Assembly (NCBI GenBank): GCA_018524725.1
Contig: JAEUWP010000296.1
Span: 1-14,422 of the forward strand
From: Podaxis mareebaensis
Taxonomy: Eukaryota > Basidiomycota > Agaricomycetes > Agaricales > Agaricaceae
Direction of reading: 5' to 3'
Length of the DNA: 14,422 nucleotides
The notes below the pieces were generated by a model. That model saw only the letters and a program-made list of their open reading frames with translations, was not told the origin of the DNA and did not search any database. Both the position numbers and the translations under genes were made by a program. Position 1 is the stretch's first letter; each line of letters begins with the position of its first letter. Below, piece by piece: positions 1-8,763 of this stretch.

Positions 1-219
1 TGGTGGAAGGAATTTGCTATGGATTATGACAGAGTATGGGTTATGACAAGTATGGGATAAGGCAGAGGCAACTGTATATGATCCGCCACGAGTGCACATT
101 CAAACGCCACCTGGCCCTAGCTTGTACTTGTGAATCTCCTGTAGCCGGGACATAATCATAAGTACCCATCAGTGAACTCCGCATCCACCGCCTGAAGGGC
201 AATTCCATATTAGAAGCCG

Positions 220-480
220 GTGCCGGAGACCAAATACGCTTCATTTCCGATGACACACGCGTTCAATGCGGAACGCGATAGGAAGCTTGGCGGAAACATG
301 CTTTGCGAGCCACTCGAAGAGATGAGGGGAACTTCAAAGAGCTGCACCCCAGGACCTAGAAAATGCCGTTGCAAAGGGTATCATCCAGTTCCTGGAACCA
401 ATGAGGAAGGGGTTTGGGGAGACGAGGGATGGCAAAAGATTGGGAAACTTACGTATCCCGGTCACAATGTTAAGTCATAG
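220..480 (+). pseudogene. Frameshifted fragment of tyrosyl-tRNA synthetase, C-terminal half of catalytic module
   Basis: Three plus-strand frames taken in turn resemble the region of cytosolic TyrRS just after the KMSKS loop domain. The frame of base 220 gives FNAERDRKLGGN followed by an acidic LEEM. The frame of base 333 gives NFKELHP. The frame of base 350 gives QDLENAVAKGIIQFLEPMRK. The frame of base 220 resumes with DEGWQKIGKLTYPGH. The family pattern is ER-x-x-K-x-GG, then LHP-x-DLK-x-AV, then a helix ending in LxPIRK, then WQK and a YP motif; the order and spacing agree. At least three frame changes are needed, and I find no HIGH-like or KMSKS motif or Rossmann fold upstream, so this is a dead fragment. 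No introns are visible, so it could be a retrocopy or a decayed duplicate. The match is from memory of the family, not an alignment. Confidence 0.62.
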
Positions 481-1080
481 AAGGTGCGTGATCTATTTTT
501 GATCGTCCCATGACCAAAACGCCCATGATGGCACCGCGCCCGACAGGAGAAGGTCTACCACCGTTGCTTCCAGAACAGAGAGGGAGCCCACAAAGTGCTG
601 TGCCCGCAGCCCATACCCCTGCAGAAGTCCAACATGAGGCAGATAAGGTTGTCAAAAAGCGGCCAGAATCAGCGCCCACGCCCACAATCACGGCACCAGC
701 GCGGTAGTCCTTGCGTAATCTGGTTATCGAGGAGTTGAAAGGAATGGTCGATGCAAAATTATCTTTGCATGAATATACGCACCGGATAATACCGGGATAG
801 ATCACATGTCTGGCGATGGCGGTTCTCTCTCAAGATCTCATACTGAAAATCCTCGGTGTTGGAATTTTGCTCGTCTACTAGTATAACGAACCCAAAAACA
901 AACACCGCCCCTTCCCGTTTATCCCGATACTTGGATTCTTAACAGCCACACCCCTGAGGGTTCCTAACACGAGGTGGCGGCAGAATTCCTTCCGGCACTT
1001 TCTACTACCACAAGGTGGCTCATCTGACTATTCGAGAATCTTTACCATCTCAGGCCCCAGCGCTTTACTGAACTCAGAGC
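481..1080. other. Intergenic tract with unassigned open frames
   Basis: No gene could be assigned. On the plus strand, one frame runs from an ATG at 510 to a TAG at 705-707. It then stays open to a TAG at 798-800, and the second part reads like coding sequence (SLRNLVIEELKGMVDAKLS). Together they look like an eroded exon, possibly the tail of the adjacent synthetase pseudogene, but I recognise no domain. A minus-strand frame overlaps the same bases (470-805) and is probably its shadow. From about 800 to 1080 I see no coding signal. Bases 1-219 likewise hold nothing I can name. Confidence 0.35.
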
Positions 1081-1089
1081 TATATAAAG
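1081..1089 (+). promoter_or_regulatory. TATA box of the dynamin-like gene
   Basis: The stretch TATATAAAG lies 47 bases upstream of the ATG at 1137, a normal distance for a fungal RNA polymerase II core promoter with a short leader. No other strong TATA element lies near the start. The transcription start itself is not visible. Confidence 0.55.
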
Positions 1090-1136
1090 CTCGCTTGAAC
1101 CAACTTTCATCCTCATCAACTTTCGATCCTACAATA

Positions 1137-3877
1137 ATGTTTCGACGTTTCAACAGCTCGAGGCGTACTCGTACCCTCTCCACCTCTGATAACAGCTCAA
1201 CCAACTCCATGCCTGTAACACCTGAAGACACTTCCAGTACTCAGGGGGCGACGGCGTCTCCAATACCAGGGTCGAATCGGCCTGGTGATCGAGACACCGT
1301 TGCGAACGGAGAGTACGCAAGGAGGTGTCGTGCCCTAATGAACCTCTTGAGGGACCTCCGAAATCTTGGGTATGGACCTCATACGACCATACAAGCCTCG
1401 GCTATACATTTAATATCTTGCGTTAGCGCCGATACAGTTTTTGACTTGCCCAAGATCGTTGTGATAGGTAGTCAATCTGGTGAGGGGTGATGTTCCTGCT
1501 ATATCTATTCTGGCTCGTGACGTTATCACCCCTTCATTAGCCGGAAAGAGTTCTCTAATCGAGGCCGTTACTGGTGTAAGTTTGATATTTTGCCCGTAAA
1601 CTCATTGTTAAAACCTGCTTTCATCACAGATTAACGTTCCAAGGGACAGCGGGACCTGCACTCGGTAAGCCTTGGTTAATGAGGTTGAGAAGAATAACTC
1701 ATTGACCCCGTTCGCCAATAGATGCCCAATGGAATGTACGATGTCCAGTGCCGGGGCGTCCTGGACCTGCAAAATATCTCTCCGTTACGACGGGGAAACT
1801 CGACGCTTTGGTCCCGAAATTACCAACAAGAGCGAAGTTGAGCTATGGCTTCGCAGAGCTCAAGGGGCCATCCTTAGTACTGATACGAACAAGGCACCAT
1901 GGAAGTCTAAGTCAGCTGATGAGATTAGGCAGGCTATTCAGGCGGAGACAGGGATGTTGAAGTTCACAGAGAATACCATTGTCGTTGACATACAAGACCC
2001 AGGAGCCACGGACTTGTCATTCGTTGACTTGCCAGGTACGGATAAATGTAGCCCTGCTCTAAGTGGCGTGCTTTACAATGTCGCATTAGGCCTCATTCAG
2101 AACTCGGACGAACACTCCATCGAGTTAATCAGGAGTCTCGTCCGCCGACACGTCGCAGGAGAAAACACGTTGATACTCGTGACAATACCTGTCAGCGGTG
2201 TGTAGAACTTTATACCGGATCTTCTTGCGTCCAGATCTAATATTTCCGTACTGTAGACGACATACAGAACCAAGGTGCAGTTGTACTTGCAAAAGAGGCA
2301 GATCCTGTCGGTCGTCGGACGATTGGTCAGTGGTCCGGAGCAGCCCTCCTATCCCTACAAACCCGTGATGTTCCTTCATTCTAGGTGTTCTCACCAAGCC
2401 TGATCTTTTGGGATCAGGCGCCATCGGCGCGCACCAGATCTGGAAGCAAACTTTGGAAAATCAGAACATTCCAAATAACCAAAACTATCTTCAGCATGGA
2501 TATTACTGTGTAAGGTTACCCGACGACCGAATGCGTCAGCAAGGCTACACCGCACAGAATCTCCCCGATGCCAACTACTTCGATGTTACCGCCCCCTGGA
2601 GTCAGGTGACAGACAGGAATAGGTTCGGCGTCGCCAATCTTGTTCGGGATGTTAGTGCCTTACTCGTCCAGCTTATTGAAGCAAAGTCAGTGAAAGCCTA
2701 CACTTAATCGACCCTATCCACTGACGCTCATGCCTTTATAGCCTTGCTAACATCCGTGCTGCTGTCGAAGCAGAGTTGAAGGCTTGCATCGACCGTCTCG
2801 CCCGACTCCCTCCTCTTACCCAGGGAGATCCTATGACCAACATCATGCTTTTGATCAACGCCTTTATTAGGGACCTCGACGCGGCAAGTGTTGGTGATTC
2901 ACACAAGTCCCTGGCTCAAGCCTGCAGAAGGCGTTATGATCGTTTAAGAGAAGACGTTCTTGCGACTTGCCCTCAGTTTCGACATAGGAACGGCAACGAC
3001 GGTGACGATATTTATGACATAACAGCCGTCAGTCGATTGATACAAGAGTAAGTAAGGAGGGGTACACCTTCTGACAATCTCCTAACCGATCTCCCTCAGG
3101 TGCACTAGCTGGGAATTACCAGGATGCATCCCCTACGACGTATACAAAACCCTCATCAAACGGTTCCTCCAGGGATGGGACGAGTCTGTTCAAGCATGTT
3201 TTGAGGACATATTCGAGTTGTTCTCGTCTTTTATTGAGGATCTCTCGGATACCCACTTCTCCAGCTATCGTAATCTGAGATCATTCGTCTTGTAGGTTCA
3301 CCTTCCTCGACATTCGTTTTATTGGCTAACAAATGCGTTGCGGTAGATCCCATGCTCGAGAAGAGCTCGAGAAGAGTAAATCAGGAGCGAATGCTTCTGT
3401 CCGCAAGCTCGTAGACCTCGAGGGACAGCCTTTCGTCACTCAGCGCACGGATTTCGTCGCCAAGCAAGATGAATGGATGCGCAAGTACCATAACGTTTTC
3501 TATCCCCGTGTAGAGTACTATCGGCATCGGGATGAACTACATGTCATGGCGACCGTCCGTACGTATTTCCAATTTGCATACGAAGTAAGTCCTCGTTAGT
3601 TTCGTCGAGTGCGTCTTGCTGAGCTGATTGCCCAACGTTGTAGAGATTCGCAGATACAATGCTCTTGATGCAGGAGCTTGAGCTCGTCCAATCGTTACGG
3701 CCCAGGCTCGAATCGACTTTGTTCGAAAATATCGTGCATGTTCGAGGCAGAGCAGGTGGTTTGGAGAATTTGCTGGCGGAGGACCAAATGATAGAACGAG
3801 AGAGGAGAGAGCAAACGCAGAGAAGACAAAAGTTGATTGAGATAAGGAACAGATTGAATGCCTTTTCTATGTCTTGA
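1137..3877 (+). CDS. Dynamin-like (Mx/Vps1-type) large GTPase, 11 exons, 724 aa
   Basis: Large GTPase predicted to self-assemble on membranes and drive GTP-dependent fission or remodelling. Exons: 1137-1479, 1541-1575, 1630-1664, 1722-2035, 2090-2197, 2257-2325, 2385-2685, 2742-3047, 3100-3291, 3347-3584, 3644-3877; introns are 52-61 nt and the sum is exactly 725 codons. After splicing the G motifs are intact: G1 GSQSAGKSS at about 111-119, G2 Thr137 in the TCTRCP segment, G3 DLPG at 240-243, G4 TKPD at 305-308. The middle/stalk part follows (GYYCVRLPDD, LPPLTQGDP, CTSWELPGC), then a C-terminal GTPase effector domain with a charged coiled coil ending at 724. There is no PH or proline-rich domain, so it is Mx/Vps1-like rather than classical dynamin. 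The first ~60 residues are a Ser/Thr-rich extension. Intron 4 (2036-2089) is 54 nt, in frame and stop-free, so gene finders may retain it. The specific membrane target cannot be told from sequence. Confidence 0.93.
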
Positions 3878-4018
3878 TGTATACTTTCGCACCGGTAATT
3901 ACCCGTAACTGACTCTAAATTCCCCATATGTAATTGTATCTCTTGAAGACAGTAACCTGTGAAGTGTAGACATGCCCTCCTCCCAAATACGTGAGTTAGG
4001 TTACGATGAGTAATCAGC

Positions 4019-4023
4019 AAAAA
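4019..4023 (-). terminator. RNA polymerase III terminator of tRNA-Thr
   Basis: Five A residues on the plus strand give TTTTT on the minus strand, five bases past the tRNA 3' end. This is the usual oligo-T stop for RNA polymerase III. Confidence 0.75.
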
Positions 4024-4028
4024 GTAAA

Positions 4029-4117
4029 TGCCCCCAACCAGGATTGAACTAGTGACCTTCTCATCTCCACACTTCAGTGTGTACAAGTGAGACGCGCTAC
4101 CACTACGCCATAGGGGC
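4029..4117 (-). tRNA. tRNA-Thr (anticodon UGU) with a 17-nt intron
   Basis: The minus strand folds as a full cloverleaf. The 7-bp acceptor stem GCCCCTA/TGGGGGC has discriminator A. The D arm is GCGT...GCGC, the anticodon stem TCTCA/TGAGA, the variable loop AGGTC and the T arm ACTAG-TTCAATC-CTGGT. The A box (TGGCGTAGTGG) and B box (GTTCAATCC) of the internal promoter are good. The anticodon loop is CT-TGT-A, then an intron at 4065-4081 in the canonical 37/38 position, then A, giving UGU for threonine at 4083-4085. The mature RNA is 72 nt before CCA addition. G1-C72 and C2-G71 agree with threonine identity. The intron can form its own small hairpin (CACAC-TGAA-GTGTG). The gene sits antisense, 151 bases after the dynamin stop codon. 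Confidence 0.93.
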
Positions 4118-4437
4118 TTACAAAGGACGATTATACATTACATCACGTGTCTTTTGAAGACCCCCCTGGAGCCTACAGTCTTCAGGAGGATGTAATCTTT
4201 GCACCGCAGCAACCCGGCATGGCACACGGCATCTTGATACTTTATATTCATAACGCCGCACCTCTCGTCACACCTTTAGGGCGAGAGTTTGGGATCGGCA
4301 TGTTCATCTCATTATGTACCCAAACTGTGGACAGACGCCGGCAGAGGCATGAGGCAGCGTGCTGGTAGGACTACGGATTCCACCTCCTTGACTACTATCA
4401 TCGCTCAGTATCGAGCCATTCTCCTCAGCCTTTGGTC
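4118..4437 (+). other. Upstream region of the DUF4238 gene, possible 5'UTR intron
   Basis: No gene is assigned in these 320 bases. A plus-strand frame is open from 4114 to 4365 but lacks an early ATG (first in-frame ATG at 4219) and shows no recognisable domain. A plausible small intron lies at 4365-4408 (GTAGGA donor, CTTGAC branch-like site, GCTCAG acceptor). It would join the open frame to the downstream gene out of frame, so I read it as a possible 5'UTR intron. A TTTATATTC stretch near 4240 could be a weak TATA-like element. Confidence 0.35.
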
Positions 4438-6871
4438 ATGGAACCTTTAGAACGAAACCAGCATTATATGCCTCGCTTCATCCTTCGCGAATATCAGGAG
4501 TCAACTGTGCCTGTAGCGTTTCCGTAAGGCCGCTTTTGCCTACAGCCTGCTGGAGACTGACGCTCATCATTGACTCTCTCTATGTGGTAGACCTACGCCC
4601 TCGAATAAGAAGCATACTGTGCAGGGCACGGGATTCATGACGGGAACAATTCATTGCTATGACCTCTCGACCGGCGAATACAACCCAAACACCTTAGTGC
4701 CCCGGCATCAAGGATTCGCGAAGCTGCCTGGAGACACCAAAAACGCCGAGACTATTACCCACATCGACAATAAGTTTGTGAAACTCGAGAGAGACACTGC
4801 GAGGATCATTGAACTTGTGAAAGGCGATGTTGATAACGGGAAATCGACAGTTGATCTTCTTCGGGAAGATTTATATACCCTCTTCAAGTTCTTGTTTCTG
4901 TTGCAACTTAGGACCAAGAAGATATACAATACGTACTTCCAAAAAGACCATCCCAACAGCGTTCTTCTGCGAGACTGGATCCAAAGGCAGAAAACACTCC
5001 ACAATCTACCCACTGACACATATCTCTGGTTAAACGGCCTCAACTACTATTTGGATACGTCTACCCACCAAATCTTGGAGGATGCAGATCCAGGAACGTT
5101 CTCCGAAACCGCCTCTATAGTCGCTGACCCCAACCGAGGGGCAGACCCCGACACCGACGTCAAGTACTGGCACGCCCAAACATATGAAGCCTTCCACAAC
5201 TGGTACTACCTGTCCATTTGCGAGGCCGCTCTCGACAGCGAGTTTCTCCTTGGAGACAATTCCCTCGGGATATGGGAGGGCACTATCGGGGCTGGTGGCG
5301 GACAAGTTCATCGCCTCTACATTATTAGTCCTCGGATCGCTATCATCCTCAGGCTGAACATCACAAGAGACCCGATGTTCGGCACGATGATGGTCGACAG
5401 TATCCTAAACGACCTCCCCTTCGAACCACCTACCACGCGACATACAACCCCCGTCCGTGCAGAACTCCGCCCTTCCGCCTACTCCCCTGACGACTCTTTT
5501 ACGTTCAAGATCCACCTCCTGACCAGATTCCAGACCTATAAAATCAACGAGATCGTGTTGGAGAACTTGCGCGAGGATGGAACGCTCATTTTTGCATCCG
5601 AGGACAGAATGTTCTCGACGCTGGCGTTGTATGATAGCCCCCATGGTTCGTTCATGAAGCCTCGCAAAGAAGACCTGAGGAGGTTGAAGGACGTCTTGTC
5701 TCAGCGCATCCAATTTCGCGCAAATGCAACACGACGTTCAAAGGAAGGTCACAATCCTCCACTTGCTCCAACCGGCACCCCGGCTGTCCCTCAACGTGGG
5801 TCGGATAATAAAGGATCAAACGCCATGAGCGACAACCATCCTAGCGCCCAACAAAACGCTCATCGTTCTACCGCGACACCCGCCGCTCAGGGTAGTTCTG
5901 CACCCGAACACATATTACCGGAATCTCTCCCTAATGCTGAAAGCCAAACACGCGGCGAAACCTCCGCATCAAATGCCAGTAACACTCGACCTGATCCTCG
6001 TACTCTCCTTCCAGAAACACCCGCCGACCGAGAATTTCTCCGGGTCTTGACTCAAGCGATGAACGAGAACGACGAGGGTGGGTCGTTTGCTCTTCGGTGC
6101 CTGAAGGTCTGGAAGGCAGCCACAGCGCGGAAAGATATCAATCACGCATTCGCGCTGAAAATTCGCTGCCTTTTAGCCGAAGCCATCGAACGCTGTACGA
6201 GCCACCCCCTAGGCCCATGGTTCCCTCGGTACACGACAAACAAGCAAAGCCTCGACGTCGTCCTATCATCCAAGGAATACGGCTGCCTCTTCTCGCTTGC
6301 GAGTCTAGTGATCGGGATAGAATACGGCATCACTATGCCAACTTCCGAATCCGAATCTGAGGAAAAGAAAATCCTTACTGGCGCCGTTTTATGCGGGTTC
6401 ATGGAGTGGTATAGCAATGAATTCTGCTTCTGGTTTCTTTTTCAGTGCATTATCCACCCGATGTCTCAATTTCCAATGTCGGTCTCCTACGTGTATGCAT
6501 CGATTTTCGGGAAACTTGGAGACAACATGCGGTTTACGAGCCTGGCTCGAGCATCCCTATATCATTTCCTCCAGTTCCTCTGGTGTGCTTGGAGGCTCAC
6601 CCATAACGCCAATCAAGTAGTCACTCTCATTCTGACATGTACCTCTACCTTTTACAGGACGAGAGATTTCGTCCTTGTGCTCCTCCTTTTCCAGTTTTGT
6701 GACTGGAGCCTGGAAGATCGGTTTCCGTATGGAACGTGGGTGGCCGTTATAAGCGCGGTCCTATCTCTAATAGAGGGGATACGGGAACTTGTTAAGCGGA
6801 AACAGCAATCACAGGTGTCGAGACTCATGGTGCTTCATGGGGTTTCAAGGCCCGAGACCCGAAGGACCTGA
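4438..6871 (+). CDS. DUF4238-domain protein with C-terminal hydrophobic tail, 2 exons, ~788 aa
   Basis: Exons are 4438-4523 and 4591-6871. The 67-nt intron has a GTAAGG donor, CTGAC and TTGAC branch-like sites and a GGTAG acceptor. The start is chosen because exon 1 supplies NQHYMPRFILREY at residues 7-19, which is the N-terminal HYVPRFxLRxF signature of DUF4238. Exon 2 continues with the family's next features: a strand ending in CYDLSTGEY, then an acidic/aromatic helix with FVKLERDTARII, and near 285 an ISPRIAIILR segment like the family's PISPxxxLL strand. Residues about 410-510 are a Ser/Pro/Asn-rich, probably disordered linker. Residues about 590-760 carry several hydrophobic segments, the clearest being FVLVLLLFQF and WVAVISAVLSLIEGI, suggesting a membrane-attached end. 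The function of DUF4238 is not known. An alternative intron at 6617-6657 would cut the tail to give about 718 aa. Its stop lies 73 bases from the convergent OMA1 stop. Confidence 0.8.
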
Positions 6872-6944
6872 GTCCCCTTCACATCGGATGTCGCGGTTTG
6901 ATAGTCTATAGGATCATTTGCGCTGTATTATGACTTTAGCAATT

Positions 6945-8519
6945 TCATACAAGCTCCATATCACCCCGAGCAGTTATCCGAATGCTTCTTGAGTGATCCC
7001 TGAACTGCTCAAGCTGGTCCCTTATAGCCGCACATTCAGGGTTTGCGGCAAGAATAGTATATGCCTCTGGGAGTACCTCTTCCAGTTGCTATGAAGCGCA
7101 GAACGTGACATGGGTTAGCGACACGATGTCCACTAAATGTCCAGAAGAAACAAACCTTGGCGCGACGTTCGGATGAAGGGTGGGTCTGGAGGAAATCAAG
7201 ATTGATTTTAGGTCCAATCTTGGATTCAATCTGTCCCATCCGCTCAAATATTCTTTCAAAATAAAGAAAGTAAGTACAGAGCCGTGTACTTTGAGACTTG
7301 AGGATCACGCACTGTGGTGCCGCCGCGGGGTCGTAACATGCGCGCGCCATGAGACGAAGGCCAATGACATCAGCTGTGTAGGTCGTGTTAGTATGCGTTA
7401 CGTGAAGGCAGTGGAAAGGGGGTACCTTCGAGTTCTTGCGTACGCGAATTCGGAAGTTCGAGGGCGAAAGTCTGGAGGAGGCTAGAGAGGCCCCAGTCTA
7501 GGCCGAGAATCTGCATGGCAGCTAATAAAGCTAAGGACACCGTTTTTGAGGATATGCGCTCGGCAAAATGTCGTGCGACTACGTGGCCGATTTCTGAAAA
7601 TGTATGATCAGCGTGCGAGAGGAGTAATTTGAATGGGTCAGGTACCATGTGATAGGACTGCAGCGAGACCTTGTTCATCCTGGCAGACCGGGAGGAGCCC
7701 AGTGAACACGATGATCAGGCCTTAACACGGGTTAGAACCTTGACATATGACAAAGTGGATTGGTCTGAACGCTCACCGGGACTAACCATAGCGTTGATAA
7801 CCCTGTTATCATGGACGACGATGACATCCCATTCTTTTTCGGAACTATATGTATGTCGTGCGGACGCGCCATAGTCATCTGCTGGTGTCCAAAATTCGTC
7901 GTCAAAACCAGTCCGAGACGTGAGGAACGGCATCGACGAAGCTTCTCCGCGAATATGACCGAGGTTGGAGTATTTGAGAATGCGAGACACCACTCTACGG
8001 ACGTGAAGTGACAGGGGATGATTAGGTGGGAGGGTCTGGCCGGCCAATTCATGCTTCAGTTGTCTACGCAGAGTCTCGCCAAGCTAGCGGGCATGTCAGC
8101 GTCGTGTACGGGGGGGTAAGGTAAGGAATACCCACCTCTGCTTCAGTCTCAGTGCTTGTATTCATGAATCGCCATCGGCCTGTTTCCGGTACCCGCTCTA
8201 GACTTTTGCATGAATTGATAGGAGCCCCCACCTTGCGAATAAAGGCGACATACTGTGCAACATAGTAACCCCCTCCGAGGACAAGAATACCTACGCCAAA
8301 CTTAACCGGTGGGTCCCATCGTCTCCAATCTAATGGATCCTTCGGCGAGTGACGTCCACCATCATTGTTAGGAGGATCAGAAAAACGAATGTATCGATTC
8401 TGCGGCTTTGGTATCGTTGTCCGTAGTGCCCTGCTAAGAATGGGCTGTAGTGTCCTGGACCTAGGAAATTGCGTTGAGAACCTCGTAGATGCAGAGGCAG
8501 AAAACAACTTTCTAAGCAT
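6945..8519 (-). CDS. OMA1: Mitochondrial inner-membrane metalloendopeptidase OMA1 (M48 family), 8 exons, 394 aa
   Basis: OMA1 is a zinc protease of the mitochondrial inner membrane that cleaves misfolded membrane proteins and responds to stress. Exons in transcript order: 8519-8254, 8202-8136, 8083-7777, 7720-7646, 7593-7426, 7373-7313, 7252-7156, 7088-6945 (exactly 395 codons). The chosen ATG at 8517-8519 begins MLRKLFSASASTRF, an Arg/Ser-rich presequence without acidic residues; an in-frame ATG at 8639 would add 40 residues. A membrane segment lies at about 71-88 (GVGILVLGGGYYVA). The family block HLERVPETGRWRFM follows, then EWDVIVVHDNRVINAM, VFTGLLPV, and the zinc site HEIGH at 238-242 with the third ligand Glu294 in the LEADVIG motif. 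The late FLQTHPSSERR motif is also present. Intron 1 (51 nt, in frame, GTATGT donor) is removed because this restores YYVAHLERVPETG. The gene appears intact. Confidence 0.93.
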
Positions 8520-8763
8520 AGATGTGAGTTGGGAGACGTTGGGTAAGGTCAGAGTATCAAAGACGTAGGCATAACAAGGACATGGTTGCGCCGAGCTTCG
8601 GCAAGATGACGTAGTATTTGACTTGACCCTCCGGGGCAAACTTTATTTGTGGGGGCTTTGCCAAGCACCGGCATCCCCGTTGATACCATCGAGTCACGTC
8701 GTCATACATCCGCATTCCAGGTAAAACTTGGTTACTGACATAGAAGAATAATATGCAGATATA
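8520..8763. promoter_or_regulatory. Shared divergent promoter region of OMA1 and ARH1
   Basis: Only 244 bases separate the two start codons, so both promoters must lie here or in the first exons. A TGACGTA element (ATF/CREB-type half site) is at 8607-8613, and GTCACGTCGTCAT spans about 8693-8705. No clear TATA box is seen. An intron-like stretch at 8721-8758 (GTAAAA donor, ACTGAC branch-like site, TATGCAG acceptor) may be a 5'UTR intron of ARH1; the frame upstream of it has no ATG before a TGA at 8681-8683. The functional role of these motifs is inference. Confidence 0.5.

Noticed and set aside
41..256. 71-aa minus-strand frame at the left edge
   Set aside because: No domain recognised and no splice continuation that gave a plausible protein.
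470..805. 111-aa minus-strand frame
   Set aside because: It overlaps a plus-strand frame with more natural composition, has no recognisable domain, and its Gly/Ser/Ala-rich composition looks like reverse reading of Pro-rich codons.
4147..4368. 73-aa plus-strand frame as first exon of the DUF4238 gene
   Set aside because: It lacks an early ATG, and joining it through the 4365-4408 intron puts the downstream gene out of frame. The ATG at 4438 already gives the family N-terminus.
6409..6445. 37-nt intron candidate in the DUF4238 gene (GTATAG...TTTTTCAG)
   Set aside because: Too short compared with the 44-67 nt of other introns here and without a clear branch site.
7180..7485. 101-aa plus-strand frame
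   Set aside because: Shadow of OMA1 exons 4-6 and their introns on the other strand.
7388..7678. Inactive OMA1-like protein with Ser in place of the first zinc-binding His
   Set aside because: The Ser comes from reading through an intron; splicing restores HEIGH.
7732..8052. 106-aa minus-strand frame overlapping OMA1 exon 3
   Set aside because: It is in a different frame from the exon that encodes the conserved OMA1 motifs.
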